Origin: Mesorhizobium sp. B2-3-12
GTDB taxonomy: Bacteria; Pseudomonadota; Alphaproteobacteria; Rhizobiales; Rhizobiaceae
Assembly: GCF_006442205.1 (NCBI RefSeq)
Contig: NZ_VFVR01000010.1
Span: 62,001 to 126,000 of the forward strand
Length of the DNA: 64,000 nucleotides
Direction of reading: 5' to 3'
Positions 51,784 to 60,088 of the stretch are shown one piece after another (the stretch's first letter is position 1; the number at the start of each line of letters is the position of its first letter). The notes under the pieces are model-generated. The model was not told the origin of the DNA. It searched no databases and worked only from the letters and a program-made list of their open reading frames with translations. The translations under genes were made by a program, and so were the position numbers.

Positions 51784-52965
51784 TCACAATTCACGCCGCA
51801 ACAGGCCAAGCGGCGGCGTATCCGCTTCGGCACTGCGGCTGTCTGTCCCTGGCCGGAGCAGCCCCGCCCCGCGCAGCGGCGACAGGTTCTTCGCAGGCCA
51901 ATAGCTCGGCCAGGCATCGCGGGCCGCACGCGAGACGGCAGCAGCCTCTTCCGCCGTGCAGATGCTGGCGACATAGGAGGGATCGTTTCCGAACACCGCG
52001 CCACGCCGGGCAAGCTTGTCGTATTGCAGCGGCAGGGTGTTGCGGACACCCGCAAGGCCGAGACCGCCCTTGGCGTCGATCGACATCATTTCGTTCATGC
52101 ACATCTTGCCGCGCTCGACGCACAGATTGAGGATGGCTCCATAGAGATCGGGATCGACGGAGGCATAGTGGCGGACCGGTTCGTTCTCGCTCGGCTTTTC
52201 GAGTTCGAGATAGCTGTCGCGGTCAAGTTTCGCCGACGCGGTCCTGGTCTGCGCCACCCATCCGTCGAAAGCCTGGCCGGACAGGCCGTGGAAGGCGAAG
52301 CGCATGCCCGAAAAGCCGGCGCCGCTGTAATTGGCGGAGAAGCCGCTATAGGTGCCCTCCCGGTTGATGACGGCATGGAGCTTCGTCTCCATCGCGGGCA
52401 TGGCATAGATCTGGCCGGCAAGGGCTGGAATGTAGAAGGAATTCATCACCGCCGACGAGGTGATGCGGAAGTCGATCGGCTGGTTGACCGGCGCCGCCAG
52501 TTCGTTGACCGAGGCGATGCCATAGTCCGGGTAGATGAAGAGCCATTTCCAGTCGAGCGCCACGACCTCGACCCGGAGCGGCTTGTGGTCCTGAGTGACG
52601 GGCTGGCCGGGTTCGATGCGATCGATGCGGCGGTATGGGTCGAGCAAATGCGTGCCGAGCCAGGTCAGCGCGCCGAGGCATATGATGATGAGCAGCGGCG
52701 CCGCCCAGATCACCAGTTCCAGTTTCGTCGAATGATCCCAGTCCGGCGCGTAGGTCGCCGAAGCGTTGGATTGCCGGTAGCGCCAGGCAAAGAAAATGGT
52801 CAGCGCCATGACCGGCACGATGATGAGGAGCATCAGCAGGGTCGAGACCACGAGCAGATCGCGCTGCTGGGCCGCGACATCGCCCGCCGGCGCGAGAACG
52901 ACCATATCGCAGCCGCTCAACAGCCCGGCCAGAGGAAGCAGAAGCAAGGCTCCAAATCGTTTCAT
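51784..52965 (-). CDS. cyoA: Cytochrome bo3 quinol oxidase subunit II (CyoA)
   Basis: A 393-residue lipoprotein subunit. MKRFGALLLLPLAGLLSGC gives a lipobox (Cys19), followed by two helices (LLVVSTLLMLLIIVPVMALTIFF and LVIWAAPLLIIICLGALTWLGT). The cupredoxin domain lacks the CuA cysteines, as expected for a quinol oxidase (DWKWLFIYPDYGIASVNELA, SSAVMNSFYIPALAGQIYAM). It heads the operon cyoABCD-SURF1-actS-actR. The start at 52965 is fixed by the lipoprotein signal. Confidence 0.95.
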   Translation of the reverse strand: MKRFGALLLLPLAGLLSGCDMVVLAPAGDVAAQQRDLLVVSTLLMLLIIVPVMALTIFFAWRYRQSNASATYAPDWDHSTKLELVIWAAPLLIIICLGALTWLGTHLLDPYRRIDRIEPGQPVTQDHKPLRVEVVALDWKWLFIYPDYGIASVNELAAPVNQPIDFRITSSAVMNSFYIPALAGQIYAMPAMETKLHAVINREGTYSGFSANYSGAGFSGMRFAFHGLSGQAFDGWVAQTRTASAKLDRDSYLELEKPSENEPVRHYASVDPDLYGAILNLCVERGKMCMNEMMSIDAKGGLGLAGVRNTLPLQYDKLARRGAVFGNDPSYVASICTAEEAAAVSRAARDAWPSYWPAKNLSPLRGAGLLRPGTDSRSAEADTPPLGLLRREL

Positions 52966-53054
52966 CAGACGCTGCCCTCGATGGACCGCCACAACGCGTT
53001 GCGATGTTGCAGTGCGGTATCGACAAAGGGCTACTGCCGGCGACGGCGCGGTGA

Positions 53055-53075
53055 CATTGGACAATTTGTCCAATG
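53055..53075. promoter_or_regulatory. Near-perfect 21-bp palindrome between cyoA and the MFS gene
   Basis: Arms CATTGGACAA and TTGTCCAATG (10 bp each) flank a single central base. It lies 90 bases upstream of cyoA and 97 upstream of the MFS gene, in the only intergenic region serving both. Such symmetry strongly suggests a dimeric repressor or activator site. It is not an FNR/FixK (TTGAT-N4-ATCAA) site; the regulator is unknown. Confidence 0.65.
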
Positions 53076-53171
53076 CCCAGCCGGGCCGGGTCTGGCGCAG
53101 TGTGCAGCGCACAATGGGATTGCTACAAATGCGTCCCGGGTATTTCATACGACGCGGTGGCGACGGACAAG

Positions 53172-54494
53172 ATGGCTCAGACTTCGACAGCCGAAACGAA
53201 CAGCGAGCTGATCGGCTCGCATCATGGCCAGGTCAGCGCGGGCGACATAGCGGTCGGCGTGATCGTGGGCAGGACGTCGGAATTCTTCGACTTCTTCGTC
53301 TACGCGATCGCGTCCGTCATCGTGTTCCCCAAGCTGGTGTTTCCGACGCATGATCCGCTCGTGGGAACGCTCTACTCCTTCGCCATCTTCGCGCTGGCCT
53401 TCATCGCCCGTCCGTTTGGCTCCGTCCTGTTCATGGCCGTCGATCGCGCCTATGGCCGCGGCGCGAAACTGACGATCGCGCTGTTCCTGCTCGGCACCTC
53501 GACCGTCGCCATCGCGTTCCTTCCCGCCTATGGCGAGATCGGTGCCATCGCGATCTGGCTGCTGGCGCTGGCCCGCATCGGACAGGGGCTGGCGCTTGGC
53601 GGAACATGGGACGGCCTGCCCTCGCTGCTGGCGCTGAACGCGCCGCGGAACCGGCGCGGCTTCTACGCCATGATCCCGCAGCTGGGCGCCCCGATCGGCC
53701 TTATCGTCGCGAGTTCGCTCTTCGCCTTCTTCGTCGCCAATCTTTCGGCCGACGACTTCTTTTCCTGGGGCTGGCGCTATCCCTTCTTCGTCGCCTTCGC
53801 CATCAATGTCGTGGCCTTGTTCGCCAGGCTGCGCATCGTGGTGACGCCCGAATTCTCGAAACTATACGAGAGCGGCGACCTGCAGCCGACGCGCATCAGG
53901 GACACGCTCAGGGCCGAAGGCCGCAACGTCGTCATCGGCGCCTTCGCGCCGCTGGCGAGTTTCGCCCTGTTCCATATGGTGACGGTGTTTCCGCTCTCCT
54001 GGGTGTTCCTGTTCACCAATGAAGGCCCGGCACGCTTCCTCGCGATCGAGGCGGTGAGCGCGCTGTTCGGCATCGCGGCCATCGTCGCGTCGGGTCCGCT
54101 AGCCGATCGCATCGGACGCCGCGCACTGCTCATCGGTTCGGCGATCGCCATCGCGACGTTCAGCGGCTTTGCCCCGCAGCTTCTGGATGGCGGCACGGTC
54201 GGCGAGGCCCTGTTCATGGTGCTGGGCTTCATCCTGCTGGGGCTGAGCTTCGGGCAGTCGTCGGGCGTCGTCGCATCGAGCTTTTCGCGACAGCATCGCT
54301 ATACCGGCTCGGCGATAACCTCGGATCTAGCCTGGATGTTCGGCGCCGGCTTCGCGCCGCTCGCGGCCCTGCTTTTGGCCGGCAATTTCGGCCTCATCGC
54401 GGCGGGCGCCTACCTGCTCTCGGGCGCGGCCTGCACCTTGCTTGCCTTGTGGATCGATGGACGGCGTTCGGTCGCGGACCGTCCGCCCGACTGA
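53172..54494 (+). CDS. MFS transporter, metabolite:H+ symporter type
   Basis: A 440-residue major facilitator protein with about 12 helices. It starts GDIAVGVIVGRTSEFFDFFVYAIAS, close to the MHS family (ShiA/ProP-like) signature, with RPFGSVLFMAVDRAYGRG in the loop between helices 2 and 3 and LADRIGRRALL in the 8-9 loop. Substrate unknown; MHS members usually carry organic acids, betaines or shikimate. ATG at 53172 is preferred. It is divergent from cyoA across a 206-base region containing the 21-bp palindrome. Confidence 0.87.
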   Translation: MAQTSTAETNSELIGSHHGQVSAGDIAVGVIVGRTSEFFDFFVYAIASVIVFPKLVFPTHDPLVGTLYSFAIFALAFIARPFGSVLFMAVDRAYGRGAKLTIALFLLGTSTVAIAFLPAYGEIGAIAIWLLALARIGQGLALGGTWDGLPSLLALNAPRNRRGFYAMIPQLGAPIGLIVASSLFAFFVANLSADDFFSWGWRYPFFVAFAINVVALFARLRIVVTPEFSKLYESGDLQPTRIRDTLRAEGRNVVIGAFAPLASFALFHMVTVFPLSWVFLFTNEGPARFLAIEAVSALFGIAAIVASGPLADRIGRRALLIGSAIAIATFSGFAPQLLDGGTVGEALFMVLGFILLGLSFGQSSGVVASSFSRQHRYTGSAITSDLAWMFGAGFAPLAALLLAGNFGLIAAGAYLLSGAACTLLALWIDGRRSVADRPPD

Positions 54495-55200
54495 ACACGG
54501 CGTGACCTGGCGCGCGCAGGTCACACGCCGCGCGCCGTACCTCCAAGCATTCGCTGCACGATCTATTCCGCCAGCGCCGCGACTTCTCGCCGAAACGGCA
54601 ATACGCCGCCGATATCGGGGTTCGTCCAGCGCGGAGACGAGGCAGGGGACGGCATAGGTTGCCCAGGTGATGGGGTGACAATGCCACTCACAACCCGGCC
54701 GGCGGTCAGAGCATGAATACGGGTCTTATCGTGCAATCATGCGGGGCGAGGCTTTGGTCCGCGTTGTGCGCGAGACTCAATGCCCGGAGTCCCGGCCCTT
54801 AACAACCCGACGCCAAGCGACCGGCATGCTGCTCGGCAGCAACCGGTATGCCGCCGAGCAGCTGAGAGCCCATCTTTCAAAGTCCAGGCCACGGTCCAAA
54901 TATCGCACGCTTAACACGTTTGTCGTACGGGGCCCTCGAGCGGTCCATCGTTGCGGCAGGCAGGTGAGATAGTGGTGGCAAGCGAACCCGGGCGCATCGT
55001 TTTGAGGGACCGGTCTGCGAGATCACGGTTTGGCAGTTTTGGTGTGGGGCATTTCGGTGCTCGTTGGCGCAGCAGGTGATGATCCTGAAGCCGGTTTAGC
55101 GGACCTGATGCAAGGCGTGCATCGTCGGTCGTGAAATAACTCCGCTTAGCGGAACAACGGCTTAGACGAGAGGTTAGGCGGGCTCCCGAGGAGTGCCCGC
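54495..55200. other. Gene-poor stretch upstream of orphan nuoD
   Basis: About 700 bases without a convincing gene. A hairpin with a GGCGTG-ACCTG/CAGGTCACACGCC stem (54499-54533) follows the MFS stop and could end its transcript. A perfect 10-bp inverted repeat (gctgctcggc/gccgagcagc, 54828-54862, 15-base loop) lies in the middle. The frame at 54739-54972 has no family similarity. The composition looks less coding-like than the flanks, consistent with an insertion or decay zone. Confidence 0.5.
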
Positions 55201-56388
55201 ATGGCAGAGAATTCCGTCCGAAACTTCAACATCAATTTCGGCCCCCAACATCCTGCCGCACATGGCGTGCTTCGTCTGGTACTCGAGCTCGATGGGGAGG
55301 TGGTCGACCGTGTTGACCCCCATATAGGCCTGCTGCATCGCGGGACGGAGAAATTGATCGAAGCCAAAACTTACCTTCAGGCCCTGCCTTACTTCGACCG
55401 CCTCGACTACGTGGCACCGATGTCTCAGGAGCATGCCTGGTGCCTCGCGATCGAAAAACTGATGGGCCTGACCGTGCCGCGGCGTGGGCAGTTGATCAGG
55501 GTTCTCTATAGTGAAATCTCGCGGATCATGTCTCATCTGCTGAATGTGACAACTCAGGCCATGGACGTGGGCGCGCTGACGCCGCCCTTATGGGGCTTTG
55601 TTGAACGCGAGAAGCTGATGGTCTTCTACGAGCGGGCGAGTGGATCGCGCATGCATGCAGCATATTTCCGGCCAGGCGGCGTGCACCAGGACCTTCCGCC
55701 AGATTTGATCGTCGACATTGGAAATTGGATCGACCCGTTTCTTAAGACCGTGGATGACCTGGACAGGTTGCTCACCGATAACCGCATCTTCAAACTGCGC
55801 AATGTCGACATCGGGCGGATCTCCCAGAATGAAGCCTGGGCCTGGGGCTTTTCCGGCGTGATGGTGCGTGGATCAGGTGCTGCATGGGACTTGCGCAAGT
55901 CCCAGCCATACGAGTGCTATGCAGAGATGGATTTCGACATCCCGGTCGGCAAGAATGGCGATTGCTACGACCGCTATCTGTTGCGCATGGAGGAGATGCG
56001 GCAGTCTGCTAAGATCATGCGCCAGTGCGTCGACCTGCTAGCAAAGGAGGGGACTGGACCTGTTTCCAATCTCGACGGCAAGGTCGTTCCTCCCAAACGT
56101 GCGGCCATGAAGCGGTCCATGGAAGCGTTGATCCACCACTTCAAACTGTACACCGAGGGTTTTCGGGTACCCGCCGGCGAGGTTTACGCCGCGGTGGAAG
56201 CCCCGAAAGGAGAGTTTGGCGTCTATTTGGTGTCGGATGGAACGAACAAGCCCTACCGATGCAAGCTGCGGCCTCCGAGCTTCGCTCATCTCCAGGCGAT
56301 GGACCACCTTTGCCGCGGCCATATGCTGGCCGACGTCACCGCGGTCCTCGGATCGTTGGACATCGTCTTGGGTGATGTGGATCGCTAG
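55201..56388 (+). CDS. nuoD: NADH-quinone oxidoreductase subunit D (orphan copy)
   Basis: A 395-residue, full-length 49-kDa-type subunit that lines the quinone pocket of complex I. Diagnostic segments: NINFGPQHPAAHGVLRLVLELDGE, DPHIGLLHRGTEKL, YFDRLDYVAPMSQEHAWCLAIEKL, and the C-terminal PSFAHLQAMDHLCRGHMLADVTAVLGSLDIVLGDVDR. GAGGAG lies 11 bases before the ATG. No other nuo gene is nearby; normally it sits in a 13-14 gene operon. It appears intact and not frameshifted, so it may be an extra paralogue moved alone. Confidence 0.92.
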   Translation: MAENSVRNFNINFGPQHPAAHGVLRLVLELDGEVVDRVDPHIGLLHRGTEKLIEAKTYLQALPYFDRLDYVAPMSQEHAWCLAIEKLMGLTVPRRGQLIRVLYSEISRIMSHLLNVTTQAMDVGALTPPLWGFVEREKLMVFYERASGSRMHAAYFRPGGVHQDLPPDLIVDIGNWIDPFLKTVDDLDRLLTDNRIFKLRNVDIGRISQNEAWAWGFSGVMVRGSGAAWDLRKSQPYECYAEMDFDIPVGKNGDCYDRYLLRMEEMRQSAKIMRQCVDLLAKEGTGPVSNLDGKVVPPKRAAMKRSMEALIHHFKLYTEGFRVPAGEVYAAVEAPKGEFGVYLVSDGTNKPYRCKLRPPSFAHLQAMDHLCRGHMLADVTAVLGSLDIVLGDVDR

Positions 56389-56528
56389 TCGTCGCTGGTC
56401 AGCAGTTTGCAGGCGCGCCCTCGGCCACTCCACGCCGTGAACTGATGCGGTTCGGAGCTTTCACTTGGGCTTCCCCGACGGCGTCTCCTTCGATCGCTCG
56501 ATTTTCATCCCCTAAACCTCTCCGTGTA

Positions 56529-56750
56529 CTAGACGATCTCGCCGTCCACCCTCATCGGCTTGTGGATCATCAGCCGCTTAGCCAGGTGCTCGGCATGCAC
56601 CTCCAGAAGGGTAACCTTGATCGAAGGCCTGCACCGGTTGCAGTCGAATTTCAGCCTCAACGGATCAATGCCGCCGCCGTACACCTTCATAAGATCGGCC
56701 GATCTGCAGTAGCAGACGTTGCCGCAACTGCACTCCACCTTCACAAGCAT
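56529..56750 (-). CDS. Small cysteine-rich zinc-ribbon-like protein
   Basis: A 73-residue frame (longer, 94 residues, if a GTG at 56813 is used): MLVKVECSCGNVCYCRSADL, MKVYGGGIDPLRLKFDCNRC and KVTLLEVHAEHLAKRL. Cys in CSCGN, CYC and CNRC could form a zinc ribbon. I recall similar short proteins with a VYGGGxDPLxLxF segment in rhizobia, all uncharacterised. It is convergent with nuoD. Confidence 0.5.
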   Translation of the reverse strand: MLVKVECSCGNVCYCRSADLMKVYGGGIDPLRLKFDCNRCRPSIKVTLLEVHAEHLAKRLMIHKPMRVDGEIV

Positions 56751-56933
56751 GTTGTGCCGGGTCGCTTGTTCCAGCGTGCGCGCGAAAGCGCTCGGCCACG
56801 TATGCGAGCACACCGGGTGCGCGAAGCATGCTGGCTTCGGATTTGCCCGGCACCGCCAAGACTCGCATTGGTTTTGTTGTGAGCACAGGGGCGACGGAGA
56901 ACGATTCCTTTAGCAGGCTAGTGCCTGGTCCCA

Positions 56934-57203
56934 ATGGATTGGCTGAAACTAATTCTGACTACCTGCGTTCTTGCCTTTCCGATAGTTCGGCAGGTGGCGT
57001 TTGGTAGGGTTCCGAAAGTTCAGTGCCGGCGGTGTCTCGGCGCCGGCAAGGTATTCGATTGCAGTAGATGGTTGTCCACAAACGGGACTTGTTGCCCACA
57101 TGGAGTGCACGGAGGGGGCTGCAAGGGGTCAACGATCAGATGCCCCGAATGTCGCGGCAGCGGCTTGAAAGACGCCGATCTCAAACGTCAAACAGATCAG
57201 TAG
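56934..57203 (+). CDS. Small membrane-anchored CxxCxGxG protein (putative)
   Basis: An 89-residue frame: N-terminal hydrophobic helix (LKLILTTCVLAFPIVRQVAF) followed by two DnaJ-like zinc motifs, CRRCLGAGKVFDC and CPECRGSGLKD. CxxCxGxG repeats in DnaJ bind zinc and unfolded protein. The ribosome site is weak, and no homologue is recognised. The 279 bases to the catalase gene hold only its likely promoter. Confidence 0.42.
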   Translation: MDWLKLILTTCVLAFPIVRQVAFGRVPKVQCRRCLGAGKVFDCSRWLSTNGTCCPHGVHGGGCKGSTIRCPECRGSGLKDADLKRQTDQ

Positions 57204-57482
57204 GACCGCGGCCGATCTCGTCGGGCCTGTACGATCGCAAATGGCATCGGCAATAGTCCTGGACATGGTTCGGCCTCAGAAAATGAAGTAATCGCCGCAC
57301 GGGGAATATGTTCCTATCGGGGAATGATGGGCAATGGCGATATAGCCTACATCGGCTTACGGCTGTGGGAGGGTCGATGACACCGTTGGCCGGGATCCAT
57401 CATCACTAAAGAAAGGCGCGAGGCTCGGCCGCCGGATGGAACAATCATATTGCGGTGAGGTTCGGGCGGTCTAACCGGAGAA

Positions 57483-58457
57483 ATGTCCATGTTCATGCAC
57501 AACAAACGCCTGCAATACACCGTTCGCGTCTCGGAGCCGAATCCCCGCCTCGCCTGTATGATCATGGAACAGTTCGGCGGCGCCGATGGTGAGCTTGCCG
57601 CGGCGATGCGATATTTCACCCAAGGCCTTGGCGAAGACGATCTCGGCCGTCGCGACATGCTGCTTGACATCGCGACCGAAGAACTCAGCCACCTCGAAGT
57701 GGTGGGATCGATAGTCACCATGCTGAACAAGGGGCTCAAGGCACAACTTGCCGAGGGTCAAATGAAAGAGGCGGAGCTCTACCTGATGATCGGCGCCAGC
57801 GGTACGACAGCCAAGGAATCGATTCTGTTCGGCGGCGCTCCCGCGCTGTGCGATTCGGCCGGCGTTCCCTGGACCGCGGCCTATGTCGACTCGCGCGGCG
57901 AACCTACGGTGGATCTGCGATCGAATATCGCAGCCGAAGCGCGCGCCAAGATCGTTTACGAACGCCTCATCAACATCACCGACGACCCGGGCATCAAGGA
58001 CGCGCTCGGCTTCCTGATGACGCGCGAGATCGCTCACCAGAAGTCGTTTGAGAAAGCACTCTACGCGATCGAAAACAATTTCCCGTCAGGCAAGCTGCCA
58101 GGCGTAGAGAAGTACGCCAGCATGTACGTCAACACCTCCCAGGGCGACGGCGATGTCACTGGCCCCTGGAATTCCGGCGAAGAGTGGGACCGCATCGATG
58201 ACCTTGAAAAGGTGATGCCCGTCGACGGCGGAGACGGCTTGGCAACGGTCAAGCTGGGGGCCAAAGACATGAAGGTGGTGGCCAAGATGGCCGACCGTAC
58301 TCTTTCCGATCCGAGTTCCGATCCGACCACAGGCGCTGATCTAGGTGCGGGTCCGGGAGCTGGCCGAACCAAGAACGCGGATTTTGGCGGCGCGGCAAGC
58401 ATTGAGGAGGCCCCGGCCATGGCAGAGGCTGCCGTCAAACGCGCACGTAAGCGTTAG
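57483..58457 (+). CDS. Manganese catalase (non-heme)
   Basis: A 324-residue di-manganese catalase that breaks down hydrogen peroxide. The four-helix-bundle metal ligands are visible: Glu37 (GGADGELAAAMRYF), Glu66 and His70 (TEELSHLEVV), a Glu in NIAAEARAKIVYE and a His in TREIAHQKSFEKAL. The C-terminal ~60 residues are Gly/Ala/Asp-rich. GGAG precedes the start; ATG at 57483 or 57489 are both possible. It stands alone in a gene-poor zone. Confidence 0.93.
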   Translation: MSMFMHNKRLQYTVRVSEPNPRLACMIMEQFGGADGELAAAMRYFTQGLGEDDLGRRDMLLDIATEELSHLEVVGSIVTMLNKGLKAQLAEGQMKEAELYLMIGASGTTAKESILFGGAPALCDSAGVPWTAAYVDSRGEPTVDLRSNIAAEARAKIVYERLINITDDPGIKDALGFLMTREIAHQKSFEKALYAIENNFPSGKLPGVEKYASMYVNTSQGDGDVTGPWNSGEEWDRIDDLEKVMPVDGGDGLATVKLGAKDMKVVAKMADRTLSDPSSDPTTGADLGAGPGAGRTKNADFGGAASIEEAPAMAEAAVKRARKR

Positions 58458-58598
58458 TTCGGAGTAGAACGTCGTTGCCGGACACCTAGGTTCGGCGACG
58501 GGTCAGGAAGCTGATGACGAAAGCAGGGCATCCGACCGGCAGCGGCGGCCTGGCCGGAGTGCTCGCAAAAAAATCTTTGCTGAACGTGGGTGAAGCAC

Positions 58599-59030
58599 AT
58601 GGCCACCGCCGCACCGCTACCGCTGTCGGAACATGCGGGACAGCCGGAGAAGGTCCGTGCTCACGGTTGCGAGAACCGGTGCATTGTCGCAATCGGAGCC
58701 TCGGCGGGGGGCGTCGACGCGCTGAAGAGACTTGTCCGGGAAATTTCGCCGGACATTCCGGCGGCTCTCCTCGAAGACGGGCCGATTGCCCGTTACCGTT
58801 GTCACACCGGACATGCGTTCGAAGCAGACGTTTTGATGCAGGCCCAGGCGGACGATGCGGAACAGGCTCTTTGAAGCCTTCTAAGAGCGCACCAGCAGCG
58901 GGCCGAGTTGGCGAAACGGACGGCGAAACGCGAAGCCGCTCGGGAAAGACATAGACTAGCCAGCCAAATGGCCAGCCGGCCGCGGAATACGAAGCCGACG
59001 CCAAACTTATTGAAGAGATCATCCATCGCC
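58599..59030 (+). pseudogene. Decayed CheB-like protein-glutamate methylesterase
   Basis: The frame begins MATAAPLPLSEHAGQPEK and reads CIVAIGASAGGVDALKRLVR, the start of CheB methylesterase domains. It then jumps to LLEDGPIARYRCHTGHAFEA, DVLMQAQADDAEQAL, which normally lies near the end of the CheB domain, so the catalytic core between is deleted. A stop follows at 58874. Past it, other frames give HQQRAELAKRTAKREAARER and AAEYEADAKLIEEIIH, the usual helical tail, so frameshifts also occurred. Not functional as read. Confidence 0.72.
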
Positions 59031-59305
59031 GAACGCTGTGACAACGGCAACAGCGCTCTCAGGGAGAGGCGAGTGCGTTTGCGCGATCCCGGTCGCGTTT
59101 TCAAGCATCAAGTACTCGTCGCGACCGTGGCGCAGGGACATGGGTCCAGCCGTTATGGAACCCCAGGCTTCAACTCCAGCTGCACGAATTTTTCAAAGCA
59201 GGAACATAGAAGCATTACGCGAGTTAGACACCAACGCATACGACATATCCTCGCACTCTCCATCTGGCGGGGGTCTTCTTGTCATGTGAACGGATGCCCG
59301 GGACA
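59031..59305. other. Intergenic, presumed promoter of the xox operon
   Basis: About 275 bases with no supported gene; a frame at 59038-59289 lacks similarity. It must hold the promoter for the glcG-like/xoxF operon, as genes downstream are coupled. No clear operator was seen. Confidence 0.45.
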
Positions 59306-60088
59306 ATGTACCGCTCTCAGCTTTTCGTACCTGTCTTTGCTCTGCTGTTGCTGATCGGTGGCCTCTTCCACCAGGATAAGGCCATGGCGCAGCAGCCCTG
59401 CCCGGCCGATCACGACAGGCTGCTTGGTGTACTCAAGGCCAACGTGAAGGCAAGCGGCGGCCCAGCCAATGGCGGCTTTGAAACTAACGAATGGGCAGCC
59501 ATCGTTGCTCGTGACGGCACCGTCTGCGCGGTTGCGTTCAGTGGGCCCACGGCCGACTCGCAATGGCCTGGGAGCCGCCTCATCGCAGCGGAGAAAGCCA
59601 ACACGGCCAACGGTCTCAGCCTGGCTCAGATGGCCCTGTCGACGGCCAATCTCTATGCGGGGGCGCAGCCGGGCGGGCCACTATTCGGCCTGCAGGCGAC
59701 CAATCCGGTCAACCAGGCTGCGGCCTATGCGGGCGATCCCAAAACTTTCGGCAGCGCGAGCGATCCGCTGGTCGGCAAGCCGGTCGGAGGTGTCGTGGTG
59801 TTTGGGGGCGGGCTCGCCCTCTACGACGGCAATAGCATCGTCGGCGGCCTCGGCGTTTCAGGCGATTCCTCATGCGCCGATCACAATGTCGCCTGGCGTA
59901 TCCGCGCGGCGCTCGGCTTCGACAAGGTCCCGGCAGGCGTCAATCCAAATCGCAAGGACGCGATTGTCTACGATCTGGACCCCGGCGGCAAAAGCGCTTC
60001 GGGCTGGGGCCATCCGCTTTGTGCCGGAACAGAAGCCGACATCGCGGCCGAACTCGGTGCCGGCGTGGGAGGCTCGATCAAAAAATGA
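59306..60088 (+). CDS. Secreted GlcG/HbpS-like protein
   Basis: A 260-residue exported protein. MYRSQLFVPVFALLLLIGGLFHQDKAMA is a signal peptide. The mature part fits the GlcG/HbpS fold: EWAAIVARDGTVCAVAFSGP, SRLIAAEKANTANGLSLAQM, FGLQATNPVNQAAAY, VGKPVGGVVVFGGGLALYDG and GLGVSGDSSCADHNVAWRIR. Relatives bind heme or corrinoids. Its stop overlaps the xoxF start (ATGA), so it probably works with this alcohol oxidation system in the periplasm. The ATG at 59306 is favoured because the signal peptide begins there. Confidence 0.82.
   Translation: MYRSQLFVPVFALLLLIGGLFHQDKAMAQQPCPADHDRLLGVLKANVKASGGPANGGFETNEWAAIVARDGTVCAVAFSGPTADSQWPGSRLIAAEKANTANGLSLAQMALSTANLYAGAQPGGPLFGLQATNPVNQAAAYAGDPKTFGSASDPLVGKPVGGVVVFGGGLALYDGNSIVGGLGVSGDSSCADHNVAWRIRAALGFDKVPAGVNPNRKDAIVYDLDPGGKSASGWGHPLCAGTEADIAAELGAGVGGSIKK

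Noticed and set aside
54739..54972. 77-codon plus-strand frame in the gene-poor zone
   Set aside because: Arg-rich, no similarity, no ribosome site.
59038..59289. 83-codon frame before the xox operon
   Set aside because: No similarity, and it overlaps the expected promoter region.
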